Below, in pieces: positions 12,246 through 24,659 of a stretch of DNA of 64,000 bases (position 1 is the stretch's first letter; the number at the start of each line of letters is the position of its first letter). The position numbers and the translations under genes were made by a program. The DNA is from Eumeta japonica (taxonomy: Eukaryota; Arthropoda; Insecta; Lepidoptera; Psychidae): contig BGZK01000705.1 of assembly GCA_005406025.1 (NCBI GenBank), positions 246,068 through 310,067 on the forward strand, read 5' to 3'. The notes beneath the pieces were generated by a model. The model saw only the letters and a program-made list of their open reading frames with translations, made no database searches and had not been told where the DNA came from.

Positions 12246-12536
12246 TATTTACATCACAAGACAAATACGTTCAGTATTTTTTTGTATTGTAAAATGATAC
12301 TTTTTTTGACTGACTTCATAAAAAGGAGGAAGTATCTGAATTTTATTTTTTTTTTTTTGTAAAAACAATACCTTTTTGCGAACATACTTGACACATACTC
12401 CATTCGTATTAATCATTACTTGTCGTTTTAAGTGAAACAGCACAGTTCATGGATTGATAAAAAAAATATATTGTCAAATTATCTATTGAAACGGAATCCT
12501 ATATGACATACATGTATATTAACTGCTTGATTATAG

Positions 12537-12830
12537 ATGTGTGCTTTAGCACGCGTGATTGTCTGGTCAAATAACTTAGTAAAATTATGTAGCGCGGAAC
12601 AGTGTGGCTTTGAATTAGGAATAGAAGTTCGACTCTTACAGGGTTCACGATCTGAACCTAGATTTTATCGGATTGTCGCGGAACTCCACGGGCTGATGTT
12701 TCGTTTCGCGTGCTTTTACGCTCTACGAAAAATAGAGTTGCTGACTCTCTTACAGCGCTTACACCGTCAGGGTCTTTCTCCACTCATTCGGTACGTTATA
12801 CCAAAATCACTTTTCAGTAGCAACCATTAA
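12537..12830 (+). CDS. Short hypothetical reading frame (97 codons), doubtful
   Basis: The ATG follows an acceptor-like 'gcttgattatag' directly, and the frame is more GC-rich than its flanks. The translation (starting MCALARVIVWSNN) has scattered cysteines, no signal peptide and no domain that I recognise. It ends in TAA at 12828-12830. No donor, polyadenylation or promoter evidence ties it to a transcript. It could equally be transposon debris or chance. Confidence 0.15.
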   Translation: MCALARVIVWSNNLVKLCSAEQCGFELGIEVRLLQGSRSEPRFYRIVAELHGLMFRFACFYALRKIELLTLLQRLHRQGLSPLIRYVIPKSLFSSNH

Positions 12831-13959
12831 GTATTTAGAGCAACCAAAGCAACAAAGTCTAGCTCTGTTGAGTTTTGGGGTTCGGCGGCACATTTTTGTG
12901 TGACCATGTAAATTGCATTATTCGGCCCAACGAAGTCTTTCCAATCCGTATGGTAATAAAGTATAGACTATTATTTTTTTTTGTGTTCAATATTAATTAT
13001 AAAGAATAAAAAATTATTTAATTTTCTGGGTTTTCTAGAGTTTCGGTCACATTGAAAATGTATGTATAAAATAAAATCATATACTCGATACTACTCAAGA
13101 ATCGCAACTTCAGAATAAACGTCTTTAGCACTACATCTACATAAATGTAGAAGCTCAGTACGAGACTATCAATATTATAGTCAAATGAAACATTATATCA
13201 TCAAAGTATCGGTTATTATAAACTCAGGTCTCAAATGAGACAAATAATATCAAATAAACCTCAATTTCAATAAAATCAACCAAACCTAAGATCAAACTTC
13301 CTAAGTGCACTAGAGTTCTCCGTTTCGTTCATACACGTAATAGAATGCTAAATATATAAATTTACTCAAGTAATTACACCTCAAAATTAAAATGTAATAG
13401 GCAAATAACACATTTTACACAATAGACAGTTAAATAAAATAATATGCGATAAAATTAAATTATTTGTGAGAAGTGAAATAATATAGTTAAGCATTTAAAA
13501 TATAGTTATCATTATCGTGTTATGCAAGATTTCTATGGACCGTACTTATTTTATCAAATTATTTATTGCGTAACTTTATTACAATGTTTTATTTTTGTGC
13601 ACTAGAACGACCTCTAGGGATAGGACTTCAATTTGTAATGGAGCCAGGTGTCTGATCTGACCTCTTTGCAGATGGAACCCCGCTTGGGGATCCATATACC
13701 CTCGACGAACAGTTCTGATGCGTATCCTGCTCATTCATCTCTGGTACTTTTAAATGTGACATCACCAAGATAGATCAAATGCAAAAGGAGAAATTTAATA
13801 TCTCGGTCAATAAACTTTATTTCACAATTACGGACAGTTTCCGGAAACCAAAGCTCATTCAGACGAATGAACTGCCACCCTGAAAGATAACTATTTATTA
13901 GGAAATCTGCACACAGAAAGAACAGTATAATAATAAATATTAATAATGTTCGCTTTCCT
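12831..13959. other. AT-rich non-coding stretch
   Basis: No supportable feature. The stretch from about 13060 is low-complexity A/T-rich. Confidence 0.4.
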
Positions 13960-14175
13960 GACCGGTCACCGTCCGCGACCTCTTCGCTGGACTGCAGACT
14001 GCTTCTTAACTTAGCAGCTTGTTCGTCTCGATTCACCCGCGGTCGCGCCGAGGTCAGCGTCGATCGCGACCTTCGGGGTGGGGCTCGACCTTGCATCTCC
14101 TAGTTCCAAACTTGACTGACCTCCGTCCCGCGCGCCCAGCGCCCGCGCATCATAACATCGTCCGACCGCGGCCGT
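13960..14175 (-). promoter_or_regulatory. GC-rich block, candidate promoter/first exon on the minus strand
   Basis: A GC-rich, CpG-dense block carries an ATG at 14096 on the minus strand, followed by an Arg/Ser-rich stretch (MQGRAPPRRSRSTLTSARPR). Around 13957-13970 the minus strand offers GT dinucleotides (cggacggtgacc, ccggtcagg) that could be a 5' splice site, and AT-rich, intron-like DNA follows. This pattern fits a 5' exon, but neither a TATA box nor the next exon was found. Confidence 0.25.
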
Positions 14176-16920
14176 ATTGTCTTCCCTTCAATCGTTTTCG
14201 CAAAGGCAAATGCCGCTTTCTCTATTTTCTTTTCCTAGAGACACTGAAGCAAAAGTGCGCATAATGTGATTTGTAACATTAATGTAAAGACACATATACA
14301 CAAAATTTAATTTATACTAACAAACTAAATATATAAAAAATAGTATCCCAATTAACCGTCATGAATTTAAATAGTAAAATTTTAATAAAATAATGAGATA
14401 AAATCAAATCACCTACCAATGAATATCAATTAATCTATCAATCAAATAAATCAACCATTAACATAACCTAAACAGACAAATAAAGAGATAACTCATATTT
14501 CACTTAATTAATTATAAATAAATCTATCAACAATCTAATCCTAACCAATTAAATCTACGATACTTCACCTAATCATCTAGAATATCTAAATGAAAGTACA
14601 CAAATATCATACTTACTACAATTTATAAGGTCAAACATAATCATATCCAATAATAGAACTCATGATATTAACCATAAATTGTCTCTATATCGAGATGTAA
14701 ACAAACATGTCAGCACAATACATGTAGTGAAATGTATATAAACTTATAATTAAATCTCTAATTTCATACTTTCGGACAGGCAAATCAAGGCCAAAATCTT
14801 ATAGGATAAGACCTACTGTGTATTATACTCCCTTTATATTTTTAACGAATGGTCAAGCGTGCCTTCAAATAACGACACACGTCCATGACAATTTATGTGA
14901 ACCGAAACTCGTCTTTCTTACGATGATTTTTTTTATTTACTTTTTTTTACATACTTATAGACAAACGCGTTAGTTGAACTAAAGACGTCCGAAACAAAAA
15001 ACTGTTTTTTTTTCAATTATTTTCAACGGCACAAGTTTGTCAAAAGGAATGAATTACACTGTGTTTCTATGAATTCTGTGTATATAATATATTTTAGTAT
15101 TCTTATTTGTGGACCTAAGAATCCGTTTCACTATCGATACAAGTGATTTTGTGAGAAGGAAGAGCTGATTACGTATGTTGCGAATAAAAAAGTGTTGCAT
15201 GCTGCACATAAACCACATCCATACGCTAGTAATCGACACTTTAGTCAGGATCTGATTTCTACAGAATAAACAAGCAAGTAGTGCCAAGTTTTGTTTGTTT
15301 ATACTGTAGCCAACTTAAAATTGACCTAGTGACGAATTGATATCTGCATAAAATAAAAAAAAAATAGCAATAGGCTCTTTGAGATCGTGTCAGATAGCAG
15401 AACAGCGAATTTATAAACAGAATTTTAAATTATTTAACAATAAAAAAATATATATCTGTTATCAGATAACAGCAAGAAAGTGATATCTATCGTAATAATT
15501 TAACTAGACTGGTCGAAAAACTGAGCAAAAAAATAGTGGTGATATTATCGAGATTATAACTCCGATATTGCTCAGCATGAATTATTCTCGCGGAGCATAG
15601 ATTGCGAAACGTCAATAAAGTCCATATCGCATGGCGAATCTTCTCTGACTACATCTGCAACTATCACAAAATCTTCGCTAAAAGGCCAACTTTATGGAGG
15701 TCGAAACTTCTTCAATAATAACTAATCAAAGTTATAATCGATTAATCATAAGATGCAAACGTAAATAACAAAATTCAATGACAGATACAACTTACATAAC
15801 GTAACGTTGTTCATATATAACTACCGATGCGTACATCTTCAACATGCACATGCGTGACGCTGTCGTATTCTATCTCTGTGTATCTTTGTGTGTACGGCGC
15901 TCTCCTTGTTTTTGCCTTTTCTCTACGTTATATCTTTCTATTCTTTCATGTCACAAACGTGCCTAAACGTGACGCCTCCTTGAAATTTCACTCCCGATTT
16001 TCCTTCATTTATCGATTATTGAATCACCGCCTAAGAAGTTTCCCTCTCACGAATCAGAGAAAAGATTTCTGTAGGAGCAAATTTTGCTTGATTGGTTTGA
16101 CATTAAATACAATTATGAAAAAAATAATTGATAGTGATTCCACGAAGATATATATATATATATACACATATATATTAAGTCCGTTGCAGTATAATTCCTA
16201 ATAATATTTTAAAAAACTTAAAAAAAAAAATATTTAACATCTGACGACGCAAAGTCGAGTCGTTATTTGCTGTAAAAACACATATATATCTAGAAATATG
16301 AGTAGTAATATGTCTATGCTGCAACCGCATATAGTTTATTACTTTATTTGAATGTTTTTCTGCGCGATGATAAACATATATAGTATTAAATATGTCCATA
16401 TAGACTGTTCAATACGTCGATGTTGGTGTAATGCTCATGTACGGGCGTACTAAGGTTTTTAGGGGCCTTTTAGCTGTAAAATCTTAGACAATACAAAATA
16501 AAACTAGTGGTACTAACAAAAAAGTGTATTTCACTTACGTTCCCAATGAAAATGCTGTCAAATGATCCAGCAGAGAGCAACATTAAGACGCTTTGTCAAT
16601 GCTTTTGAAATGAGTATATTTTGTTAAATAGAGAAATAAAAAAATAACAAATTACTTGAAAACAATAGTTACAAAGAAACATGCTTAGATAAAACAATCG
16701 GTATATTGAAAATATTATTAGAATTTTTTACTCTTGTGGTAGCCTTATCACAGTAGGTAGGTGCCCTCGTCAGCGCGGTGTTATAAATAAATACTCTGTG
16801 GTTACATTGCGAGCTTCAATTTTTAATGAAGAAAAAAAAAGAGACTTAATCATGTATCACAAAAACATACCTACTACCGCAAACTAACAAATGGCTCCAC
16901 GTAAGTATACTGATCTTTAA
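14176..16920. other. Low-complexity AT-rich stretch
   Basis: From 14330 to 14760 the DNA is strongly A/T/C-biased ('aatcaattaatctatcaatc' style). A 124-codon plus frame at 15827-16201 ends in a (TA)n-encoded YIYIY tail and shows no domain. I see no gene. Confidence 0.4.
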
Positions 16921-16924
16921 TCGC

Positions 16925-17830
16925 TTTCTTTTTTATGGGATTTTTAAAGAACAAACGAGCATGAAGACCACCAGAAAGTATATGGTCCCCACCGCCCATG
17001 GACATCCGCAACCCCAGAGGAGTCACTAATTTGTTGCCGGCTTTTGAAAAAGGAGTATGCTCTTTTCTTGAAGATCCCTTTAACGTAGTCCATTTGAAAT
17101 ACCGCTGATGGTAAGTGATTTCAGAGTCGCAACATGCGTAGCAGAAAATTGGGTATGAAACTTACAGACGTAGACTACAAGGCATCAAGGTGGAAGGAAT
17201 GGTGCTACGGCGAGCGGAACGATAACGGAAATCAGGGACAAAAAATGAGGTTGAGTAACTCTTCAGAGCATTTTCCATAGTATACGCAATAGATCATGCA
17301 CAAAGACTCTACATCTGAAAACAGTACTCTAGACAAGGTCGGACCTGCGTCTTATAAAGTAAGAGGCAATGATGCGGCTCGAAGTACTGTCGCGCTCTAT
17401 TGAGCACCCCGAGCTTTTAGAAGCTAGTTTTAAGCGTTGCTCTCAGATGATCGCGAAACTGAACGCTATTCTATACGCAAACATCAAGAACCCCGATACT
17501 CGGTGTGGTACTGGAGGAAATGCTTCCAAAGAAAGGAAAAGGGACGAAGGGGAATTTTTTTAGAGGTAAACTGCAAAATTGTGTCTTGTAGGGTCAAATT
17601 TAACAAGGTTCAGATTATCTCATTCCAAGATTTGTTCTAAAGTTGTGTCGTATTCAGACAGAATTTGGTTTCGACACCCAATAACATCGTCCTGAGGTAT
17701 GGCCCGAGTATGGTGCGTCCACAGTACTGTCATCCGCATAACAACAAATATCTCCGACTTTCAGTAAATTATTGATATGCAGAAGGAACAGAACAAGGGA
17801 CAGTGTACAATTTTGAGAAACAATTTTATT
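16925..17830 (-). mobile_element. Worn LINE-type repeat
   Basis: The plus strand opens with 'aaacgagcatgaagaccacc', then 'tggtccccaccgcccatgga' and 'tttgttgccggcttttgaaaa', the 3' end of a common lepidopteran non-LTR element in reverse orientation. Phrases around 17300-17420 ('gtcggacctgcgtcttataa', 'gtactgtcgcgctctattga') match the order seen in the reverse-transcriptase C-terminal part of such elements. It is too diverged for any continuous frame. The frames at 17369-17563 and 17437-17640 are antisense shadows. Confidence 0.6.
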
Positions 17831-18287
17831 TTGTGTGTCAGCACAGACACATGTATATTATTGTATATATCTTTTGTTGGAGTGTTTTCTTGAACGGCAA
17901 TCTTAAGTGGAGACTATACTTTTAAAGCAAGTATGAAGCTGAACTGGTCTGTATCCTTTCAGAAAATCTGTCCACAGCAGCAATTAAAGTTTTCCAATTG
18001 TGTAGGGCTTCAACTAAGATACTCAAACGGATAAACCACGATAAGTATTTTATTTATAATTAGCCTTAAACTACGACGCTGGTACGGTTATTACGTAAAG
18101 ATTAAAGTCTCAATAAAACACTAGATTAAAAATTAAGTAATACTAGACTAAAACATAGTCGCATCAGAAACGAGGTAAGCACTTGAAATTTAATCAATAT
18201 TCATAATTTCAGAAAATCGATTAAACCATAATATAAGTCTACACGGAAAGACCTACATGATGTTATGGACATTTTTATCTTTGAAAC
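17831..18287. other. AT-rich non-coding stretch
   Basis: No feature that I can support. Confidence 0.35.
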
Positions 18288-18535
18288 GTGAGAAGGTCTA
18301 CAGAATTTAAATTCCCGCTCACAGCTGTGCCGAAAGGTTTTATTGGGCGGTGGCGCGGTCGTTTAACAAGATCTGCGCTCCCTCTGACGGGGAATAGCTT
18401 CATTAGAATCCAAATAGTGCCGATTGGCACTCGAGCGTCGATCGCGAGAAGCTGTCAAATGAAAACGTCATAGGGGACGAGGGTGCGACAGCCTCGAGGC
18501 TGACTCGTTAATTCAATCTGCATTGCCGAAATTCA
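18288..18535. promoter_or_regulatory. Candidate cis-regulatory module
   Basis: A 250-base block is less AT-rich than its flanks and dense in binding-site-like words. They include a CAGCTG E-box, ttttattgggcgg, a gtgcc-N4-ggcac half-site pair, and a perfect 14-base palindrome cagcctcgaggctg at 18489-18502. Coding potential is weak. Such islets in large introns or intergenic DNA are often enhancers, but here this is inference from composition. Confidence 0.25.
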
Positions 18536-20030
18536 GTTTTATAATTGAATAGAACATAACAACAATATAGATTCCTCAAGATATACATCGACATTTTACA
18601 AAATAAGTAAGTCGACCGTAAACGTTCGGAATAAAATATGTAGTTAATTGTTCGGAATGCATGTTCGATCCATTTTGCTCATCGATTAAATATTTTACTG
18701 TCTACGTCTGCACCTTTTACTTCTTATAAAATTTCCATCTCTTTTGATATTAATGTTTATTAAATCGATATCAGTCAATCGTCAAATGACTACCCTTATC
18801 AGAAGCTTATATCGGATCTCGTATGCGAGTTAACCTTTTGTGTTAAGACTAATAAAATTGCTCCTTATTTTCGAACTTCGTATCCAATTTGGAATCATAT
18901 TATTTTGAATATTATATTATACGGAACCGTCCGTGTCGTCACAGTCTTATTTTTTTTTTGTTCGAAGCAAAACCTTTAATTTTTTACATTAACAAACTTA
19001 TCATGTTAAATCCTCGTCACATATATACATTTCAAATCTCGAAATCCCGAAATGGAAAATGTTTATGAGTACTTTAGTTATAGGATATCAATGTGTAAGC
19101 CTCAAAGTGCGGTTGGCTTCGATAAAGCCCCGACGATATTTTTCCCATCGATATTGGTAAAAGAACGATTTTCCTAGAAGGACGTAGTAGGATCGAACTT
19201 TTAACTGCGTTACAGATTGTTTGACGAAACTTCCCTTTCGAGGTACTAACGTTCTCGAGGGATATCATAATACAATTGTGGTCTTCTTATAGATTCGAAT
19301 CATGTTTTCGACTAGTCTGAGTTCGCTTTGTTTTGTATAAGACCCCCGTTTCGTTGAATACGCGATTATTTTGTGATGTGAATACGACGTGTATAGTACG
19401 TGTACGTATAAGATATCGCTTGAATTGAGATATTGGAATTCTTGAAGTCTTGTAGATTATCGGAATGAAATAGTGCCTGTAAAGGCTTTTTTTTTGTAAT
19501 ATATTGCACATCTTAGACACATATATGCTTTTATTAGAAACAATTTTTACGCTTTTACCTCAGAAGTTTTATATTGAAACTTTAACATCTATACATATAA
19601 CGAAATTTTGGTTTTATATATTTGCACATTAAAGTTTTTTTTTTGCAAATGACTAGAAGAGGGAAGAATAAGAATAGAACAATTATTTTTTTTATGTTTC
19701 TCTCGGTTTGTTAATTTAAACGTGCATTGCACAAAAACCACTTAATCAATTCAAAATATAATTTCTCATGAATATGAGGCAACTTGAAGTTACATTTAAT
19801 GTTTACGAGCTTTTGTCTGTGATTTTGTGCACTTGAAAATAGGGCGATAAATGAAATAAAAAATATTGTGTAACCGGTACAGAAATTAACGTAAATAATA
19901 GACGTATTTATCCATTCGTGAATTTCGACTTTTAACAACTAAACTCCTTCTCGGTTTTACCTGATATAGAATTTTTTATAGATTATGCATAGATATCACT
20001 GATGATCTGCATCATTCGTTGGACGATGAA
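18536..20030. other. AT-rich non-coding stretch
   Basis: Short minus frames at 19074-19268 and 19287-19520 show no domain or codon bias. Nothing else was found. Confidence 0.4.
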
Positions 20031-20215
20031 TATTTATTACTGTTATTATTAAGCTAACCTTTGAAACCATTCATAACAGCACGACAAAATACAATTGGCT
20101 TGAAAATTATATTATTCAAGTTTTGTATTATTTAATTTTTTTAAAGGATTAGTTATTTTCAAATAGACTCCCTGTCTGGTTTCAAAGGTTAACTTAATAA
20201 TAACAGTAATAAATA
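20031..20215. mobile_element. Small inverted-repeat (MITE-like) element
   Basis: Arms 20031-20069 and 20177-20215 are inverted copies of 39 bases with a single mismatch, around a spacer of about 107 bases. The arm reads tatttattactgttattatt, then aag(c/t)taacctttgaaacca. There is no coding capacity. The structure fits a foldback or miniature inverted-repeat transposon. I could not define a clean target-site duplication. Confidence 0.75.
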
Positions 20216-20733
20216 ACTAAAGAAGTAAAAATATTTAATTTTTTAAGCATTGCAAAAATCAAAAACAAAAATCTGAAAGAATAAAAAATGTTGAAATATT
20301 TATAATTATGGTAAATAATAAGTTATACCAACTAATATTATGTGAATCTGCCATGTCAAATGCGTAGCTTAACATTATTTGCTCATTAGTTAGTTCCATA
20401 TCAAGATGTCATATGTAGGCACACAATTTGATCAAACAAAACTTAATCAAAGATAGAGAAAATACATATCGCAAAACGTGATTCCATTTCGACTTCAAAG
20501 GGAAATCTTAACTGTAATTAAGCCACATAGATTTAAGGTAATTAATATATTCATTAACGTAATGGAAAATGAAATAGATTTATAGTACACGAGATATTAT
20601 ATTTATGGTGGTCATAGATCAATCATGGTGGTAGATCGATTGAACGGTCCAACTTACTGTTATTTTTTATTGTTATTTGATTCTATATGATTATCAATAA
20701 ATATTGAAAATATTTGATAGAAATAAAACATTA

Positions 20734-22550
20734 GGTCGTCGGGGAAAAAGGTTTTTCGTATTTTATAAATAAAAAGTTGCAGTAAAATTTCTTTGTTTCC
20801 GCTGTTAGTATCTGGCTAGTTTTGATACCATTAAACAGATGACATTTTGAAAAAAATAAAAAGTAAAAAGGGTGTTCCGCAATTCTTCATTTGTTTTCCT
20901 GTTCACAAAAATATGTGAAACTAACGTAGAATTTCGATATATTTTGAAGTTTTATTACAAAAAAGAAGAAAATGTGACACAAGCCGCTAAAATAATTTAT
21001 GCCTTTTACGGTCCTAATGTAATGTCAGTATGTAACAAATTAATGTAAAAAATTCAAGTGTTTTTAGTCTGGTAATTTTGATGTCAAAAATTAACTTCAC
21101 TCTGGTGGACCTGCTACGGATAAAGTCGATGCCCTTTTAGGAAAGGATTGCACGATCGCCATATTAGTTCTTACGACGTATCGTAAAGAACTGAGAATTG
21201 ACCACACAACAGTTTTGACCCATTTGAAAAAACTGGATATACTGAAAAGCATGATACTTGGGTCCTACACGAGCTCATTGAAAGAAATCTAATGAATCGT
21301 GTACTTATTAAAACGTAATGAAACCGAACCATTTTTGAAAAGATTGATCACTAGTGATAAAAAATTGATTATTTACAACAAGAACGTGCGAAAAAGGCAT
21401 GGTGAAAAGGTAAACAGGCTCCACAGACTATAGCGAAATGAAGATTAACTCGTAATAAATTTATCAAATCTAATCAAATCAAAAATATCTTTATATCGTA
21501 AGTAATAGAAATTAAACTAGAAATACGTCATAAATTACTTTATTCGACATTAACTTTACCACCCATTCCAAATGCTGATTCACTGTGAGAAGAATGGGCA
21601 AGAAACTTAAAGTTTACTCTTTTTTACTCATCGATACAAAATATTGAATAATTGATAATTTTGTACAATACTTAGTGATAACACGAAGCAACCTGATAGC
21701 CGAACAGTTCAATTTCATGTTTTTTTTTTTTCATTATAAGATATTCTGACACAGTGTAATAGCCTTTCCCATATAACTTTCTTTTAACGAAAGGTTTAAA
21801 TTCATAAAATGACAAATTTTGAATTCCAGCTGGGATCTTATTGTAAAAGCGCATATATTGCTCCTTAATGTTTCATTAACTTTGCTTAGATTGGTTTCAT
21901 AAGCAGCAAGATCGTTCCTATGTCTAGTGTTAATGTTATAGATGTCGCTCCTTTTTTGGAACGATTCTGTATGTCTCTAGACATATACCAAGTATATGTA
22001 CCAGGTTTTCGGATATGTATTATAATTCTGTGTATGGTGGGATTGGAAGAATATTATTCATTATGAGTTTTTACCGCCGGGCAAAACCATCAATTCGGAT
22101 ATCTTCTGCTTACACGTCATGAGACTCAAGCAAGAAGTAGAGAAAAAACGGCTGGAATTTAGCAACAGAAAGGGTATGGTTTTTCAACATGATTACACCA
22201 GACCACACACATCTTTACCACTCAGCAAATATTAAGAGAGTTTGGTTGGGAAATGTTAATGCATCCACCATACAGCCCTGACCTTGCACTCTCAGATTTT
22301 CATCTGATTCGGTCTCTTGAGAAGTAGTGTTAGGTTAACATCAAGAGAGAATTGTCAAAACTACTTGTCGCAGTTTTTTGATCAGAAATCCCAAAATTTC
22401 TACGGCAATGGGATTATGTCACTATCTACAAAACGGAAACAAATTGTTGAACAACACCGTATATACATATTATAATTAAATTTAAATAAAATGTCAAAAA
22501 AATATATTTTGAATTTGTATATAAAATACGAAAATACTTTTCCCCGACCT
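20734..22550 (+). mobile_element. Mariner element carrying a LINE insertion
   Basis: Terminal inverted repeats read ggtcgtcggggaaaaaggtt at the left and, reverse-complemented, aggtcggggaaaagtatttt at the right, with TA at both ends. The interior matches the mariner at 2216-3458 in order. The N-terminal region is at about 20937-21240 and the catalytic C-terminal region at about 22031-22440. The latter includes phrases for PSDF/HLIRSL near 22300 and SQFFDQKSQNFYGNG near 22400. A piece of about 0.58 kb with no mariner counterpart splits the gene between about 21450 and 22030. Stops and shifts make it inactive. Confidence 0.85.
21452..22030 (-). mobile_element. LINE 3' fragment nested in the mariner
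   Basis: The minus strand encodes FYNKIPAGIQNLSFYEFKPF, then VKRKLYGKGYYTVSEYL (within 21672-21854), the characteristic end of the second reading frame of insect CR1/Jockey-type LINEs. The minus-strand 3' end is an A/T-rich tail of 'tttgattagatttgat' type at about 21455-21485, directly at the junction with mariner sequence. This marks a 5'-truncated retrotransposition into the older mariner. Confidence 0.75.
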
Positions 22551-24440
22551 TATACATGCAGGTAGAAAATGGGCGGATAGAATATTGCTAAATAACGGTT
22601 GACGCTTCCCTCAAACTTAACACAAATTTATACTCAAGTAACGCTGTTACGATATCAATAGCCGTTCTCCGTTCACACAAACGTACGTAGCCAGCCATCA
22701 TGCAATGCTTCAACCGTTGCTTTGCAATTATCAAACCATCTTTTTTCACGTTCGTGGTTAATTTAGATCATATATGAAACGAATTTTTGTTCATGACATT
22801 TAATTCATTATTAAGTGTAAATTATTTTCGTGAATTAGGCAGGCTTATCTCTTTATGACTTACGTAACACCAGACTACATGCGATCCAAAGCGCACTTCG
22901 TCGCCTTTATTACGCAGTATTTATGCATTATTTTTAGCTGAATGATAAACATATTCATTTTTTCCGCATCATACACGGCTAAACAAGGCAAAAATATATT
23001 GTTTATTTTCATAGAATGTTAAACATTCTAACCGTTCTACATAAAGCACTATACAAAGTTGTTGCGCTAAAACTCGCTCGCACGCAAGAACTTGGCCGTG
23101 GGTTACCAAAACTATTTCGAGCACACTATGGAGGTCACATGAGAGGGATTATTGTGAAACGGTTGTATACACACGTGTTATGAAACTGAAACTTCATTAT
23201 ATCGACGTTACGTCGAACTCGTCGCGCGAGGGCGCTTGTGGGTTAATTAAAAAATAGTTTCCGTGATTGAACTTTTGCCTAATAATCCTATAAATATTCA
23301 CGAAAGGGCAAATTTTAACACGCTCTTAAATAAATGCGACTTCACCCTATAGCGAAATTTGTTAGAGAAAATAACTTTCCTCACATTGTAAAATTTTATT
23401 AGTTGATAGAATAGAGAAAATAACGCAAACGTGAAGTTTTAGGTCAATCTTCTAGTATTCTTTTGAATTTTTTTTTTTAAAGGCAAGGAAGCATGAACTT
23501 TTTAATCCCAAAAGCACAATATGAAAGAAACCATCTACAATTTCAAACGTTATATATGTAGCTAAAAATTTTCAATTTTTAATCTGATACTCTTTTAGAT
23601 AAAATAGTATATTGTTAAAATATTTCTCTATATTTGTATTTGCTAAAAAAAATAATACTCATCCGTTACGCTGCGGAGATTCCAATTATTATCTAAAAAC
23701 AACTTTTTAAACAAATTATAAATACTGAAAAATATATTGTTGAAACAAATTCTTTCATTTTTTACTTTATTTGATTATCAGCAAAAGTTGAATTCCTAAC
23801 AAGTGGCCCTTAAAATGCTAAAGGGGCTATCCGTTACAAGATACCTTAGAAAATACATACTTTTATAATAAAATTGGATATTTTCTTTTATATATTTTTT
23901 CTCCCTTTGCTATATTAATACAACGTTATTAAACTAAATAAAGCCACTATATCTTCAATGCATGTAGGAAACGCATCCTATATTTACATCTATAAAAATT
24001 ATGAGTATTGTAACAACATGCTTTTGATAAACTTTTGATCTCACGTTCGCGAACAATGCGTTCTCTAAGATTTACTTTTACCTTGACGGCGTTCCTATAC
24101 CATTACGAACGCTGCGATTATTCATATCTCAGGCAATGCAATAGGATAGAATGGTGATAAATATTGTAGGGGCGTCTTTGTTTGATAAATTACATACATA
24201 ATATGATAGAGGTTTGATGGTGGCTCTGTAGTAATACAGATAATAAAATGGGTCAGACAATTTAAAATTTGCTTGCACATGAAATCGACAGTTCTCACGG
24301 CCAAGAATAAAAATAAACATCAACAAACAGCTCAGCACAGTTCAAAAGTATTCGTTTAAGAATCTGGGTAATCTCACATTTTGTTAACCTAATTTTTCGG
24401 AATATATTGTATAATTCGAAATACATTAAAAATGGTTGAC
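22551..24440. other. AT-rich non-coding stretch
   Basis: It includes a slightly GC-richer patch at about 23080-23260 (with acgttacgtcgaactcgtcg) that may be regulatory, but no gene or repeat boundary was recognised. Confidence 0.35.
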
Positions 24441-24496
24441 GGATAAACAGTCGAGCTTGGAGACGAACTCCGAATGTTGGCGCTACAGTTAATTCT

Positions 24497-24631
24497 GTAA
24501 ACTTTAAACCGCTCGCCGAAATTGTTATAGCATCGTAATTACGTACACCGAGGGCGCGCGGCGGGCCAATTTTCTCGTCCTGACGTAATTTTGATGTCAG
24601 AACGATATCGGCCGAGAGGTTTAAAGTTTAC
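24497..24631. promoter_or_regulatory. GC-rich block bounded by 19-base inverted repeats
   Basis: Left arm gtaaactttaaaccgctcg (24497-24515) and the inverse of the right arm (24613-24631) match at 18 of 19 bases. Between them lie taattacgta, a CpG-dense gagggcgcgcggcgggcc, and a second small inverted pair ctgac...gtcag. It could be a regulatory module with paired protein sites or a very small transposon. No target-site duplication is visible, which favours the first reading slightly. Confidence 0.4.
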
Positions 24632-24659
24632 CGAAGTGACCTGCAGGAAGTTTTAGGGC

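Noticed and set aside
15827..16201. 124-codon plus frame with hydrophobic N-terminal part
   Set aside because: The hydrophobic stretch comes from T-rich DNA and the end from a (TA)n run; no splice, promoter or domain support.
17369..17640. Two plus frames of 64 and 67 codons
   Set aside because: They lie antisense inside a worn LINE repeat.
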